Assembly: GCF_001437425.1 (NCBI RefSeq)
Contig: NZ_JQCD01000021.1
Location: 98,757-162,756 of the forward strand
Length of the DNA stretch: 64,000 bases
Reading direction: 5' to 3'
Origin: Weissella minor
GTDB taxonomy: Bacteria > Bacillota > Bacilli > Lactobacillales > Lactobacillaceae
Shown here: piece by piece, positions 1 to 8,978 of the stretch
How the letters are laid out: each line of letters begins with the position of its first letter
How positions within the stretch are numbered: the first letter of the stretch is position 1
Translations under genes and position numbers: made by a program
Notes under the pieces: generated by a model
What the model was told of the DNA's origin: nothing
The model's database searches: none
Seen by the model: the letters and a program-made list of their open reading frames with translations, nothing else

Positions 1-1
1 A

Positions 2-433
2 TTTGATCCATCACAAGGTGACTTGCCAAATCGTGATTTAATGCCTGTGATGTCGGTGAAAGCTGAACTCGTACATGTTAAAGAAGTACCAGCTGGTAGT
101 TCGATTTCATATGGGGCAACCTATACCACGACAGAAAAGGAATGGATTGGGACTTTGCCGATTGGGTATGCAGATGGTTATCCACGCGCAATGCAAGGTA
201 TGACTGGATTGTTACCAGATGGACGCCGGGTTGAAGTTATTGGTCGGATTGCGATGGATCAGTGCATGGTGCGTTTGCCAGAAGCGTTACCAGTTGGGAC
301 GGTTGTCACATTGCTGGGACAAGTTCAAGATGAAAAAATTACATTAAATGATATGGCGACACAAGCTGGCACAATTCCATATGAAATGGCAACCAGTATG
401 GCGCAACGTTTACCACGCCAATTAGTTGATTAG
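2..433 (+). CDS. alr: alanine racemase, C-terminal part (5' end outside window)
   Basis: PLP-dependent enzyme that interconverts L- and D-alanine and so supplies D-Ala for peptidoglycan. Only the last 143 or so codons are present; the frame is open from base 2, so the TTG at 23 is an internal codon, not a start. The motif SYGATY (around nt 107-124) carries the catalytic tyrosine of the second active-site base, followed by GTLPIGYADGYPR and GRIAMDQ, both hallmarks of the C-terminal beta domain that completes the neighbouring subunit's active site. It is followed after 9 bases by mazF, the arrangement common in Firmicutes. The identification is firm; the N-terminal PLP-lysine domain cannot be seen. 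Confidence 0.95.
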   Translation, partial: FDPSQGDLPNRDLMPVMSVKAELVHVKEVPAGSSISYGATYTTTEKEWIGTLPIGYADGYPRAMQGMTGLLPDGRRVEVIGRIAMDQCMVRLPEALPVGTVVTLLGQVQDEKITLNDMATQAGTIPYEMATSMAQRLPRQLVD

Positions 434-442
434 GAGTTTTAG

Positions 443-805
443 ATGGGAAAACATGTCGAGATAAAACGTGGTGATATTTTCTTTGCAGAATTATCACCTT
501 TTGTCGGATCTGAGCAAGGGGGACAACGACCTGTCGTGATTGTGCAAAATGATGTTGGAAATCATCATGCACCAACCGTAATCGTGGTACCCATTACTGC
601 TCAAATTGACAAACCAAAGTTACCAACACATGTCGGATTGCCTGCGACGATTGAAAATACAGGTATTAATAAGGATTCTGTTTTGTTGGGGGAACAGGTT
701 CGTACGATTGATAAACGCCGTTTACAAGATAAAATCGGTGAAATTCCGCAAGCAATCATGACGGATGTTAATCAAGCATTAGTGATTAGTTTAGGTTTAG
801 CATAA
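443..805 (+). CDS. mazF: MazF/PemK-type endoribonuclease toxin (EndoA-like)
   Basis: Sequence-specific mRNA interferase of the MazF/PemK family, 120 aa, close to the usual 115-120 aa. Conserved family segments are KRGDIFFAELSP (residues 8-19), GSEQGGQRPVVIVQND (22-37), PITAQIDKPKLPTHV and EQVRTIDKRRL. The pattern closely follows Bacillus EndoA as I remember it, including the arginine after GGQ and the threonine of ITAQ that form the catalytic site. The ATG at 443 has an AGGAG-type site about 7 bases upstream. It is probably co-transcribed with alr. In Bacillus a small antitoxin gene lies between alr and the toxin; here the gap is only 9 bases, so no mazE is present at this place. A terminator follows. 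Confidence 0.93.
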   Translation: MGKHVEIKRGDIFFAELSPFVGSEQGGQRPVVIVQNDVGNHHAPTVIVVPITAQIDKPKLPTHVGLPATIENTGINKDSVLLGEQVRTIDKRRLQDKIGEIPQAIMTDVNQALVISLGLA

Positions 806-809
806 ATAA

Positions 810-841
810 AAAGGCATTGGGGCGGTTAACCAATGCCTTTT
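810..841 (+). terminator. intrinsic terminator after mazF
   Basis: Perfect 11-bp stem (810-820 with 830-840), loop of 9, with the right arm ending in the T run. It ends the alr-mazF unit. Confidence 0.85.
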
Positions 842-871
842 CATATTTTAAAGTAAGAAAAGGAGTAACCA

Positions 872-3175
872 ATGGTTGAAACGAATGAATGGCAACAAGA
901 ACAAGCGCGTTTAAATCAAGTTTCTGATGAAATTGAAGCGCAGTTGGTTACGGCAAACAAAGATTTTGAACAAGCCCATGCTGAAACCTATGCGGTTGAA
1001 ACAAATTATGGGGCCAACACATCAATCAATACATTTGAAGAAGATGATGCGATGGAGACCAACGCCGAAATTCAGCAACAACGAAATATTGTGGCACGTG
1101 TAACTGAAACTGAACAAATTATGGCCAAGATGGTCACAACCTTGCACAGTTTACAAGCAAGTCCCTATTTTGGACGTGTCGATATTCTTGAAGACGGCGA
1201 TCCAGATACACTGTACATTGGTTTAGCATCATTGCAGGATGATCAGGGCGATTTTTTGATTAACGATTGGCGGGCGCCAATTAGCGGAATTTATTATAAT
1301 GGGGCGCTAGGACCAGTCAGTTATCCGACACCAATGGGTGACCAAAAGGCTGATTTAAAAAAGAAACGTCAATATACGATTGAAGGACGGCATATCATTA
1401 ATATGTTCGATACTGATGTCACAATTGGTGACGAAATGTTGCAATATGCTTTAGGGCAGCAAAATGATGCCACCATGCATAATATTGTTGCGACGATTCA
1501 GCAAGAACAAAATCAAATTATTCGTGATACAACCAGTGATTTAATGGTGGTCCAAGGGGTAGCCGGTTCTGGAAAGACATCAGCGATTCTCCAACGCATT
1601 GCCTTTTTACTGTTTCATGCGCGTGAAAATTTGAATTCAGATCAAATTGTCTTGTTCTCACCCAATCGTTTATTCTCAAGTTATATCGCAGATGTTTTGC
1701 CATCGCTTGGTGAGCGAAACATGCGACAAGTGACGATGAGTGAGTTTTTGAGTGCGCGTTTGCAAGGATTAACGGTGCAAACGTTGTTTAATCAATATGA
1801 ACAAGATCAAGAACGGCCGCAAGCAATTCGACAACAACTACAACAAGCACTTGAATCTGCTGATTTAGCAGATGCGTTAGCAAATTATTTAACACAATTA
1901 GCAGCACCAGAGATTGCCTTTGTGGATGTGTATTTCCAAGGTGAAGTTTGGTTTAGTAAAGATGATTTTGTAACGTATTTTAAAACATTGCCAACGGCTT
2001 ATGCCATGATGGATCGTATTATTCAAACGAAACAGCATTTCTTAGAAGTTTTACAAACACAAATATTAGATTTACGTCAAGCTGATTGGGTCCTTGATGC
2101 ATTAAATCAACTCGATGATGCAGAATATCATCGTTTGTTGGATGAAGATATTGATGCTTTGGTACAAGCGGATGTGAATATGGATGAGACCGTAGACCAG
2201 GTTGCGACTGCTTATTTGAAAGAGGTCTTCCAGCCCTTGGATGATGCGATTTATAATTCACAATTTATTGATATTTATCAACAGTTCTCTGACTTTTTGC
2301 AGTATTTGGCTCGCACTGAGTATGCTGGTATTGAACAAAAATGGTGGATGACGAAAGAGCAACGTTTTGCACACCAATTAGAACAGCATGCTATTGATTA
2401 TGAAGATGTCGTGCCAGTTCTCTACCTGCGTGATTTGATGACTGGTAGTGGGACGAATCAGTTTATGCAATATGTCTTCGTGGATGAGATGCAAGATTAT
2501 GCGATGTTGCAAATGTTGTATTTGAAACACGCCTTTCCATATGCTAAGTTCACGTTACTGGGGGATGCTGAACAAGCCCTATTTAGAGCTGTTCAAACGC
2601 CTGAAAGTTTAATGCAGGCCTATCAAGATGCTTTCCAAGTTAAAAAGCATCGCTTAATTAAGCTCAATAAATCTTATCGTTCAACACAACAAATTATGAA
2701 TTTTGCTAAAGCGTTGTTACCAGATGGTGCTGACATTCAAACTTTCCAACGGCCAGGGACCAAGCCACAAATTCGTCAGGTTGAAGCATCACAGGTTGCA
2801 ACTACTTTGGCAGACATGGTCCATCAATTACAAACAACGCAAAAGACCATTGCGATTTTGACGAAAACACAGACACAAGCAGAAACAGTCAGTGTTGACT
2901 TAACAGACCAAGGCATTGACCATCAGCTCTTAGATGCAGATGATCGTAGTCGCCAAGCCGATATTTTGGTGATGCCAATTTATTTGGCAAAGGGCTTAGA
3001 ATTTGATGCCGTAATTGGTTATGATGTCTCACAGATGAATTATCCAGATACGGATTCAACCGGTTTGTTATATACATTAGCTTCGCGTGCGATGCATGAG
3101 TTAATGATGATTAGTATTGGACCAGTGACGCAATTGATTAATGCCGTTGCGGACACCGTCGACATTATTGATTAG
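872..3175 (+). CDS. helD: HelD-like superfamily 1 ATPase (RNA polymerase recycling factor)
   Basis: UvrD/Rep-type superfamily 1 ATPase of 767 aa, the size of HelD, which binds RNA polymerase and helps release it from stalled or terminated complexes. The N-terminal 100 residues are charged and predicted helical, matching the HelD arm that enters the polymerase secondary channel. The Walker A GVAGSGKTSAILQR is at about residues 228-241. Walker B-like VFVDEMQDY (about 535-543) and LNKSYRSTQQI (motif IV/V region) follow, and the C-terminus has LAKGLEFDAVIGYD and LYTLASRAMHEL, typical motifs V and VI. An AAGGAG site precedes the ATG. It stands alone between a terminator and the trpS promoter. A DNA helicase role is less likely because of the HelD-type N-terminus and length. 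Confidence 0.85.
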   Translation: MVETNEWQQEQARLNQVSDEIEAQLVTANKDFEQAHAETYAVETNYGANTSINTFEEDDAMETNAEIQQQRNIVARVTETEQIMAKMVTTLHSLQASPYFGRVDILEDGDPDTLYIGLASLQDDQGDFLINDWRAPISGIYYNGALGPVSYPTPMGDQKADLKKKRQYTIEGRHIINMFDTDVTIGDEMLQYALGQQNDATMHNIVATIQQEQNQIIRDTTSDLMVVQGVAGSGKTSAILQRIAFLLFHARENLNSDQIVLFSPNRLFSSYIADVLPSLGERNMRQVTMSEFLSARLQGLTVQTLFNQYEQDQERPQAIRQQLQQALESADLADALANYLTQLAAPEIAFVDVYFQGEVWFSKDDFVTYFKTLPTAYAMMDRIIQTKQHFLEVLQTQILDLRQADWVLDALNQLDDAEYHRLLDEDIDALVQADVNMDETVDQVATAYLKEVFQPLDDAIYNSQFIDIYQQFSDFLQYLARTEYAGIEQKWWMTKEQRFAHQLEQHAIDYEDVVPVLYLRDLMTGSGTNQFMQYVFVDEMQDYAMLQMLYLKHAFPYAKFTLLGDAEQALFRAVQTPESLMQAYQDAFQVKKHRLIKLNKSYRSTQQIMNFAKALLPDGADIQTFQRPGTKPQIRQVEASQVATTLADMVHQLQTTQKTIAILTKTQTQAETVSVDLTDQGIDHQLLDADDRSRQADILVMPIYLAKGLEFDAVIGYDVSQMNYPDTDSTGLLYTLASRAMHELMMISIGPVTQLINAVADTVDIID

Positions 3176-3178
3176 CGG

Positions 3179-3207
3179 TTGTTATCCTTTATAAAAAACT
3201 CTACAAT
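3179..3207 (+). promoter_or_regulatory. promoter of trpS
   Basis: TTGTTA (3179-3184), 17-base spacer, TACAAT (3202-3207). It lies 45 bases before the trpS start. No T-box leader fits in this space, so trpS does not appear to be under tRNA-Trp antitermination. Confidence 0.7.
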
Positions 3208-3251
3208 GATAGAGATATAGCATTTATTAATAAAATGAGGAAATATAGATA

Positions 3252-4271
3252 ATGGCAGAAAAAAAAGTACTTCTAACAGGTGATCGACCAACTGGAAAAT
3301 TGCATATTGGGCACTATGTCGGCTCATTAAAGACCCGTGTGGAAATGCAAAATTCTGGTGATTACGATCCTTATATTATGATTGCGGACAAGCAAGCATT
3401 TACTGATAATGCGCGTAATCCAGAAAAAATTAAAAATTCATTGACTGAAGTGGCTTTGGATTATTTAGCAGTTGGACTTGATCCTAAGAAATCAACGATT
3501 TTTGTGCAAACAGCTGTGCCACAATTATCAGAATTAACAGAATACTTCATGAATTTGGTTTCAGTGGCGCGTTTGCAACGTAACCCAACGGTGAAGGCTG
3601 AAATTCAACAAAAAGGATTTGGAGAAAGTATTCCGGCTGGATTCTTTAACTACCCTGTTTCACAAGCAGCCGATATTGCGATGTTCAAGGGGCAAGTGGT
3701 TCCGGTTGGGGATGATCAAGAACCCATGTTGGAGCAAACCCGTGAACTGGTTCGTGCCTTTAACCATTATTATGGCGAAGGTATTTTGGTAGAACCTGAA
3801 GGTATTTTCCCACCTAAGGGGCAAGGCCGTTTACCTGGTTTGGATGGTAACGCTAAGATGTCAAAGTCATTGGGCAACTGCATTTATTTGAGTGACAGTG
3901 CTGATGAGCTTTGGAATCGTGTCCGTTCAATGTATACGGATCCAGAACACGTCCAAGTGAGCGATCCAGGACACGTTGAAGGTAATATGGTCTTTACTTA
4001 CTTGGATGTCTTTGATTCTGATAAGGCTCAAGTTGAAACGCTTAAAGATCAGTATCGTGCTGGTGGTTTAGGTGATATGAAGATTAAGAAATATTTGTTT
4101 GAAGTTCTAGATGCTGAATTAGCACCAATTCGTGAGCGTCGTGAGACTTTTGCAGAAGATCGTCCTGCCGTTTTGAAGATGTTGGCAGAAGGTTCAGAAC
4201 AAGCTCGTCAAACAGCAGATGAAACGATGCGCGAAGTGCGAGCAGCAATGGGCATTAATTACTGGGGTTAG
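3252..4271 (+). CDS. trpS: tryptophanyl-tRNA synthetase
   Basis: Class I aminoacyl-tRNA synthetase charging tRNA-Trp, 339 aa, a normal bacterial length. The HIGH motif is at residues 18-21 (KLHIGHYVG) and KMSKS at about 202-206 ([10 protein letters not shown]). [19 protein letters not shown] is the typical TrpRS segment that binds the amino acid and ATP region. The ATG follows a GAGG site in 'atgaggaaatatagataatg'. The short 5' region holds a good promoter and no T-box. Ppx/GppA follows after 19 bases and is probably co-transcribed. Confidence 0.97.
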   Translation: MAEKKVLLTGDRPTGKLHIGHYVGSLKTRVEMQNSGDYDPYIMIADKQAFTDNARNPEKIKNSLTEVALDYLAVGLDPKKSTIFVQTAVPQLSELTEYFMNLVSVARLQRNPTVKAEIQQKGFGESIPAGFFNYPVSQAADIAMFKGQVVPVGDDQEPMLEQTRELVRAFNHYYGEGILVEPEGIFPPKGQGRLPGLDGNAKMSKSLGNCIYLSDSADELWNRVRSMYTDPEHVQVSDPGHVEGNMVFTYLDVFDSDKAQVETLKDQYRAGGLGDMKIKKYLFEVLDAELAPIRERRETFAEDRPAVLKMLAEGSEQARQTADETMREVRAAMGINYWG

Positions 4272-4290
4272 GTGATAAAAGAGGTACCGT

Positions 4291-5235
4291 ATGAATTATT
4301 TAGCAGTGATTGATTTGGGATCAAATTCAACGCGCATGGTAATTGAAGAACTTGATGAGAGCGGCCAATTTACCGAGATTAAGCATCGTAAAATTGATAC
4401 GCGAATGGCACAAGGAATGGATCAAAATGGTGGTAATTTAACATCAGATGCGATGAAGCGAGTGCTAGAGGCTTTGGTTATTTTTCAAAAGGAATATGAA
4501 GCATATCCTGAAATTGAGATTGAAGGCATTGCCACAGCAGCGGTACGTGAAGCAAATAATCAAGCCGATTTTTTGGCGCAAGTTTATGACACAATTGGTG
4601 TTGATATTCGTGTACTGACTGGTGATCAAGAAGCTTATTATGACTATCTGGGTGCCATGTGCGCATTAGATGTTGATAATGCTTGGCTGTTAGATACTGG
4701 TGGTGCCAGTGTTGAATTAGTTGGGATTGAAGACCGGATGGCGGCTAATTTTATTAGTTTGCCTTTTGGCGCTGTGAATTTATCGGAAAAGTTTCAATTA
4801 AATGAAGACACGATTGATGCTGATAAATTAGAAGCCGCAACGGATTATGTAGAGACGCAATACGAGCGTTTGCCATGGATTAACGAAGCCCAAGAAGCAG
4901 AAGCTTTGCCAATTATTTTATTAGGTGGTGCCAATCGTTCATTAGCGCGTTTAGATCGTTTACGCCAAGGCTATGATATGTCACAAGATTTTCACGGATA
5001 TACCATGTCAGCTGATGCGGTTTTAAAAACTTTTCATGAGATGACCAATGCCTCACGCCAAGAACGTGAAGCTGTCTTGGGCGAAGAAGCTAATCGTGCT
5101 GATATTATTGTGAGTGGTTTACTACCATTGATGGCATTGATTCAAGCAACGAATGCAAAAGAAGTTATTTTTTCGGCATCGGGTGTGCGTGAAGGACTAT
5201 TGCAAGAATATCGCATGTCTTTGGATTCAGAATAA
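4291..5235 (+). CDS. Ppx/GppA family phosphatase (exopolyphosphatase-like)
   Basis: Actin-fold phosphatase of the Ppx/GppA family, 314 aa, the short form containing the two-lobed catalytic core without the C-terminal HD domain. IDLGSNSTRM (residues 7-16) is the first phosphate-binding loop, EGIATAAVREANN the core strand-turn, and LLDTGGASVELV (about 131-142) the second loop. GGANRSLAR and FSASGVREGLL close the domain. Members hydrolyse polyphosphate or pppGpp; which substrate applies cannot be read from sequence. It sits just behind trpS and ends in a terminator. Confidence 0.88.
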   Translation: MNYLAVIDLGSNSTRMVIEELDESGQFTEIKHRKIDTRMAQGMDQNGGNLTSDAMKRVLEALVIFQKEYEAYPEIEIEGIATAAVREANNQADFLAQVYDTIGVDIRVLTGDQEAYYDYLGAMCALDVDNAWLLDTGGASVELVGIEDRMAANFISLPFGAVNLSEKFQLNEDTIDADKLEAATDYVETQYERLPWINEAQEAEALPIILLGGANRSLARLDRLRQGYDMSQDFHGYTMSADAVLKTFHEMTNASRQEREAVLGEEANRADIIVSGLLPLMALIQATNAKEVIFSASGVREGLLQEYRMSLDSE

Positions 5236-5237
5236 AG

Positions 5238-5269
5238 AAAAGTACCATCATGTTGATGGTACTTTTTTT
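5238..5269 (+). terminator. intrinsic terminator after the Ppx/GppA gene
   Basis: Perfect 12-13 bp stem (arms ending in TACCATCA and starting TGATGGTA), TGT loop, then a run of T. Confidence 0.9.
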
Positions 5270-5303
5270 CTAATTTGATTAACGCTAGTATTCGATATTA
5301 AAA

Positions 5304-5312
5304 TGCTATAAT
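5304..5312 (+). promoter_or_regulatory. extended -10 promoter of nnrD
   Basis: TGCTATAAT is a consensus extended -10 element about 40 bases before the nnrD start. No good -35 is present, as expected for an extended -10 promoter. Confidence 0.6.
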
Positions 5313-5351
5313 ATAAAGGGTATATATTATGAAGATTTTGGAGATGACATC

Positions 5352-6200
5352 ATGGTCAAACAACTAAATGAAGGTATTTTGAAAGAAGTCATTGTTAAGC
5401 GACCAGCTGATAGTTACAAGGGTGACTATGGGCATGTATTGCTCATTGGTGGTGACAAGCAATATGGGGGTGCCATTACGATGGCCGCACAAGCCGCTGT
5501 TTCATCAGGGGCTGGGTTAGTAACGGTTGCTTCAGATAGTGTTAATCGAAGTGCACTTCACAGTCGCGTCCCAGAGGCAATGTTTGTCGATTGGTCTGAC
5601 TTGGAAGTCTTAATGGAACAAATTGACCGCAGCGATGTTGTGTTGCTCGGGTCAGGAATGGGTTTGAGTGAATACGCTGTTTCTTTGGTGAAGCGCGTCT
5701 TAATGCAAGTGAGTTCAAAACAAGTTTTGGTTGTAGATGGCTCAGCTTTAACGATTGTAGCTCAAGAAAACTTGATGTTTCCACGTGAGACGTTCACGAT
5801 TGCGACACCGCATCAGGTTGAATGGGAACGTTTGAGTAAGATTCAACTAAATTATCAACATGAAATTCAAATGAATGATGTGCAGCGTCAAATGTTGAAT
5901 ATTGATATTTTGGTCTTAAAGCAGCATCATACAGTTATTTACAGTAGTGATGGTCAGACTGAATTAGAGCAAGGTGGCCCTTACCAAGCTGTGGGTGGCA
6001 TGGGAGATGTCTTGGCCGGTATTATTGCGGCCTTTGTGGGACAGTTTAAATTTAATATGACGCAAACGGTTGAAGCTGCAGTTTATGCGCATACTGCATT
6101 AGCTGATCAGATGGCAGCCTATAATTATATTGTTCGACCATCATTGTTAGCAGATGGAATGGCGAACTTTATGGCGCGTTATCAGAGTAATTTTGATTAA
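5352..6200 (+). CDS. nnrD: ADP-dependent NAD(P)H-hydrate dehydratase (YjeF C-terminal domain)
   Basis: Ribokinase-like enzyme that repairs hydrated NADH and NADPH using ADP. The protein has 282 aa and only the dehydratase (carbohydrate kinase-like) domain; the epimerase domain NnrE is not fused. Visible motifs are GDYGHVLLIGGDKQYGGA (N-terminal strand and glycine turn), LLGSGMGLSEYA, and the family signature GGMGDVLAGIIAAF (about residues 215-228), whose aspartate is the catalytic base. A distal VEAAVYAHTALADQMA matches the family's last helices. It has its own promoter and terminator. Confidence 0.92.
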   Translation: MVKQLNEGILKEVIVKRPADSYKGDYGHVLLIGGDKQYGGAITMAAQAAVSSGAGLVTVASDSVNRSALHSRVPEAMFVDWSDLEVLMEQIDRSDVVLLGSGMGLSEYAVSLVKRVLMQVSSKQVLVVDGSALTIVAQENLMFPRETFTIATPHQVEWERLSKIQLNYQHEIQMNDVQRQMLNIDILVLKQHHTVIYSSDGQTELEQGGPYQAVGGMGDVLAGIIAAFVGQFKFNMTQTVEAAVYAHTALADQMAAYNYIVRPSLLADGMANFMARYQSNFD

Positions 6201-6207
6201 TTAAAGG

Positions 6208-6236
6208 AGCAGTCACGAATAGTGGCTGTTTTTTTT
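6208..6236 (+). terminator. intrinsic terminator after nnrD
   Basis: Stem CAGTCAC/GTGGCTG (one G-U pair) with a short loop and an 8-base T run. Confidence 0.8.
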
Positions 6237-6308
6237 GGAATGCGTTAGGCGAAAAACCGAAAATAGCGTATAATGATTAGCAAATAGACATTGGAGGATC
6301 ACTGATTT

Positions 6309-7730
6309 ATGGTTAAAGCAACAGAATGGTTGGCTAAGTCACTAACTTATGAAGATGACTTGCTTGCTGATTTAGAAGAAATGATTTCAATTAAGTCTGT
6401 CCGTGACGATGCGGCAGCAACTGAAGATGCCCCATTGGGACCTGGACCTAAAGCTGCTTTGGACAAGTTTTTAGAAATTGCAGAACGCGATGGTTTCCGT
6501 ACTGGTAATTATAAGAATTTGGTCGCCTATGCTGAATTGGGACCAGAAGATGCTGAAGAATCAGTGGCCATTATCGGACATTTAGATGTTATGCCAGCTG
6601 GTGACGGTTGGACTAAAGACCCTTGGACACCTGTTATCGAAGATGGTCGTCTTTATGGTCGTGGATCTTCTGACGATAAGGGACCTACATTTGCGGGTTA
6701 CTATGCAATGAAGATGCTTAAGGATATGGAAGTGCCATTGACCCGTAAGTTGGTCTTCATGGTTGGAATTGATGAAGAATCTGACTGGACTGGTATGGAT
6801 GATTTCTTGGCTGAATATGGTGAACCAACCATGGGATTCTCACCTGATGCTGAATTCCCAATTATCAATGGTGAAAAGGGAAATAATTCAGTTGTCGCTC
6901 GTTTTGCTGGCACAAATGAAGGATCAACCCGTTTGATTTCATTTACTGCTGGTGAACGTCCAAACATGGTTCCTGGAACAGCTAAGGCCGTTGTTGAAAC
7001 GGAAGATGCTGAAGCCTTGGTTGAGAAAATGAATGCTTATCTAGCTGAAGAATCACGTGTTAAGGGTGAAGCTGAAATTTCAGGTAACCAAATTGACTTT
7101 ACATTCTTTGGTCGCCAAGTTCACGGTGCCATGCCTGAAACAGGTGAAAATGCTGGAACTTACTTAGCTAACTTCTTGAAGGAAGCTGATTTTGGTGGCA
7201 ACGCGCAAGGCTTCTTAGACTTCTTGGGTGGTGCTTTGCATGATGACACACAAGCTAATAAGATTGGTGCTGCTAAGCATGATGATTTGATGGGTGATTT
7301 GTCAATGAACGTTGGAATCCAACGTTTCACTGATGGTGAAGATGGGTTCATTAACATGAACTTCCGTTACCCACAGAATACAGATGCTGAAACAATTGCT
7401 GCGGCAGTTAGTGCAGCGCTTCCTGAAACATTTGATGCGACGGCTGAAAATGAAGGTCATGCAATGGTTCCTCATTATGTGCCAGGGGATGACCCAATTG
7501 TTGCCACATTGTTAGATGTTTACCGTGATCACACAGGTATGCCTGCTGGTGAAAACGTCATTGGTGGTGGAACATTTGGTCGTTTGTTGAAGCGTGGTGT
7601 TGCCTTTGGTGCCATGTTTGAAGGTGTACCAGATACAATGCATCAAGCTGATGAATTCTTCCCTGTTGTTGATTTGACACGTGCTATGGCTATTTTTGCT
7701 CATGCAATGAATGATTTAGCAACTGACTAA
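6309..7730 (+). CDS. pepV: dipeptidase PepV (M20 family metallopeptidase)
   Basis: Cytoplasmic two-zinc dipeptidase that cleaves dipeptides released from imported peptides, 473 aa, matching Lactobacillus PepV. Metal and catalytic residues are visible: IGHLDVMPAGDGW gives H91 and D93, RGSSDDKGP gives the bridging D123, and IDEESDW gives the acidic pair at about 156-157. A C-terminal MHQADEFF carries the last zinc histidine. The H91 to D123 spacing of 32 equals that in PepV from memory. The ATG has a GGAGGA site upstream and a -10-like TATAAT at 6269-6274. It fits functionally with the opp peptide importer further along. It is transcribed alone. Confidence 0.95.
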   Translation: MVKATEWLAKSLTYEDDLLADLEEMISIKSVRDDAAATEDAPLGPGPKAALDKFLEIAERDGFRTGNYKNLVAYAELGPEDAEESVAIIGHLDVMPAGDGWTKDPWTPVIEDGRLYGRGSSDDKGPTFAGYYAMKMLKDMEVPLTRKLVFMVGIDEESDWTGMDDFLAEYGEPTMGFSPDAEFPIINGEKGNNSVVARFAGTNEGSTRLISFTAGERPNMVPGTAKAVVETEDAEALVEKMNAYLAEESRVKGEAEISGNQIDFTFFGRQVHGAMPETGENAGTYLANFLKEADFGGNAQGFLDFLGGALHDDTQANKIGAAKHDDLMGDLSMNVGIQRFTDGEDGFINMNFRYPQNTDAETIAAAVSAALPETFDATAENEGHAMVPHYVPGDDPIVATLLDVYRDHTGMPAGENVIGGGTFGRLLKRGVAFGAMFEGVPDTMHQADEFFPVVDLTRAMAIFAHAMNDLATD

Positions 7731-7743
7731 TTTATGAAAAAGT

Positions 7744-7777
7744 AAAGACACGCTCATCATGAGCGTGTCTTTTTTTA
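7744..7777 (+). terminator. intrinsic terminator after pepV
   Basis: Perfect 12-bp stem AAAGACACGCTC/GAGCGTGTCTTT with loop ATCAT and a T run. Confidence 0.92.
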
Positions 7778-7860
7778 TAGATTTCTTTAGGATTAAAGAG
7801 AATTAGGTGATTGTTAATTATTAATGATAGAATAAAGAATACCGTGATGGAGCGAGAAAA

Positions 7861-7953
7861 TTGGATAAGACCAACGTGTTTTATGAGTTTTTTAAGCAAC
7901 CTCGCGGTAAAATTAAGATAATAAATTTACACAGTAAAGGGGAATTGACATGA
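7861..7953 (+). CDS. possible 30-codon leader ORF, coupled to the DUF1002 gene
   Basis: A TTG at 7861 has GGAG at 7849-7852, eight bases upstream. It opens a frame (MDKTNVFYEFFKQ...) that closes at TGA 7951-7953. That stop overlaps the next gene's ATG (7950-7952) in the classic ATGA arrangement of translational coupling. The DUF1002 gene also has its own GGGG-type site just upstream, so coupling is not needed for its translation. The peptide resembles nothing I know. A chance ORF is quite possible. Confidence 0.3.
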   Translation: MDKTNVFYEFFKQPRGKIKIINLHSKGELT

Positions 7954-8942
7954 AAATGACGCAAAAGCTTGCTGGTTTATTAGTTGTCGCAACCTTATTA
8001 GGTGGTGTTGCGCAGGTAACGACCACACAGACCAATGCCTTTGCCTCAGAATCAGTAGAAGGCGTTCAAACGCGAGCACTTTCTAAGCCATATGTTGTGT
8101 ATGGGGCTGGTACACGTCAAAAGACACAAACTGCACAAACATTAGGGATTAGCAATAATTATCAAAAGCTCACGACGACTGGAGCTGATGCCAAATACAT
8201 TGGCTTAACTGGCATCAGTAATGAGGCAATGATTAGTTCCGTTTCGCTTGCACCAGCTGAGCCTAAAACCGGAACTTTAGTGAATATTGAACCGTTTGAA
8301 GGAAAAAATAACATCACTAAAGTGACGGCACAGCAATATGCGATGGCAGCCACAATGGCGGGCGTCGACGATGTTATTATTACGGTGACTGCCGATAAGC
8401 CAGTGTCAGGTGAAGCGGCTTTGGCAGGTGTGTATAAAGCTTTGGATACAGATGGGATTGCATTGAATCAACAAAATACGAATGCAGCCAACAATGTGCT
8501 GGAAGCGACAACACAAGTGTTAGACACACAAGGCGAAAAGAGTGATTCGAAATATGCTGGTAAATTAACGGCGGCCGTGACTAATACGGCGAGTGAACTT
8601 GCTGACCGCAAACAACAAGGTGATAACATTGACATTAATGTCATTATTAATCAATTAACGGTTAATTTGGAACAAAATGATTTGGGGGACAAAGTGTCTG
8701 ATGAGCAAGTTAATCAAATTGCCACAGCCCTACAATCAGTGAATGAGGCGCCTATTTCAAATTCGAGTGATTTCGTGAAGAGTTCGGCTAAGTTGTCAGA
8801 TAAACTTACCAAATCAACTGGGGATGTTATGGCTAAAGCGCATGATTTTGCCAATTCAAAAGATGCGCATAATGCATCGAATTGGTTTGTGACGCATATT
8901 TGGGAACCTGTCTTTAACTTCTTTTCATCGCTTTTTAACTAG
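7950..8942 (+). CDS. secreted DUF1002 family protein
   Basis: Exported protein of 330 aa resembling the DUF1002 (YpuA-like) family, function unknown. A signal peptide is clear: KMTQK at the N-terminus, hydrophobic core LAGLLVVATLLGGVA, and AFA just before a likely cleavage after residue 32. The body contains AAEPKTGTL-like and VTAQQYAMAATMAG segments, then VIITVTADKPVSGEAALAGVYKAL, which is the most conserved part of the family. The C-terminal part is polar and helical, ending in a hydrophobic tail (WEPVFNFFSSLFN). No LPXTG motif, lipobox or cysteine is seen. The start follows 'aaaggggaattgac'. Confidence 0.82.
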   Translation: MKMTQKLAGLLVVATLLGGVAQVTTTQTNAFASESVEGVQTRALSKPYVVYGAGTRQKTQTAQTLGISNNYQKLTTTGADAKYIGLTGISNEAMISSVSLAPAEPKTGTLVNIEPFEGKNNITKVTAQQYAMAATMAGVDDVIITVTADKPVSGEAALAGVYKALDTDGIALNQQNTNAANNVLEATTQVLDTQGEKSDSKYAGKLTAAVTNTASELADRKQQGDNIDINVIINQLTVNLEQNDLGDKVSDEQVNQIATALQSVNEAPISNSSDFVKSSAKLSDKLTKSTGDVMAKAHDFANSKDAHNASNWFVTHIWEPVFNFFSSLFN

Positions 8943-8978
8943 TTTTTGTACATACCAAAAACTTACAGGAGAGTATTT

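Noticed and set aside
3176..3251. T-box leader for trpS
   Set aside because: Only 75 bases, with a promoter and no T-box sequence or specifier stem.
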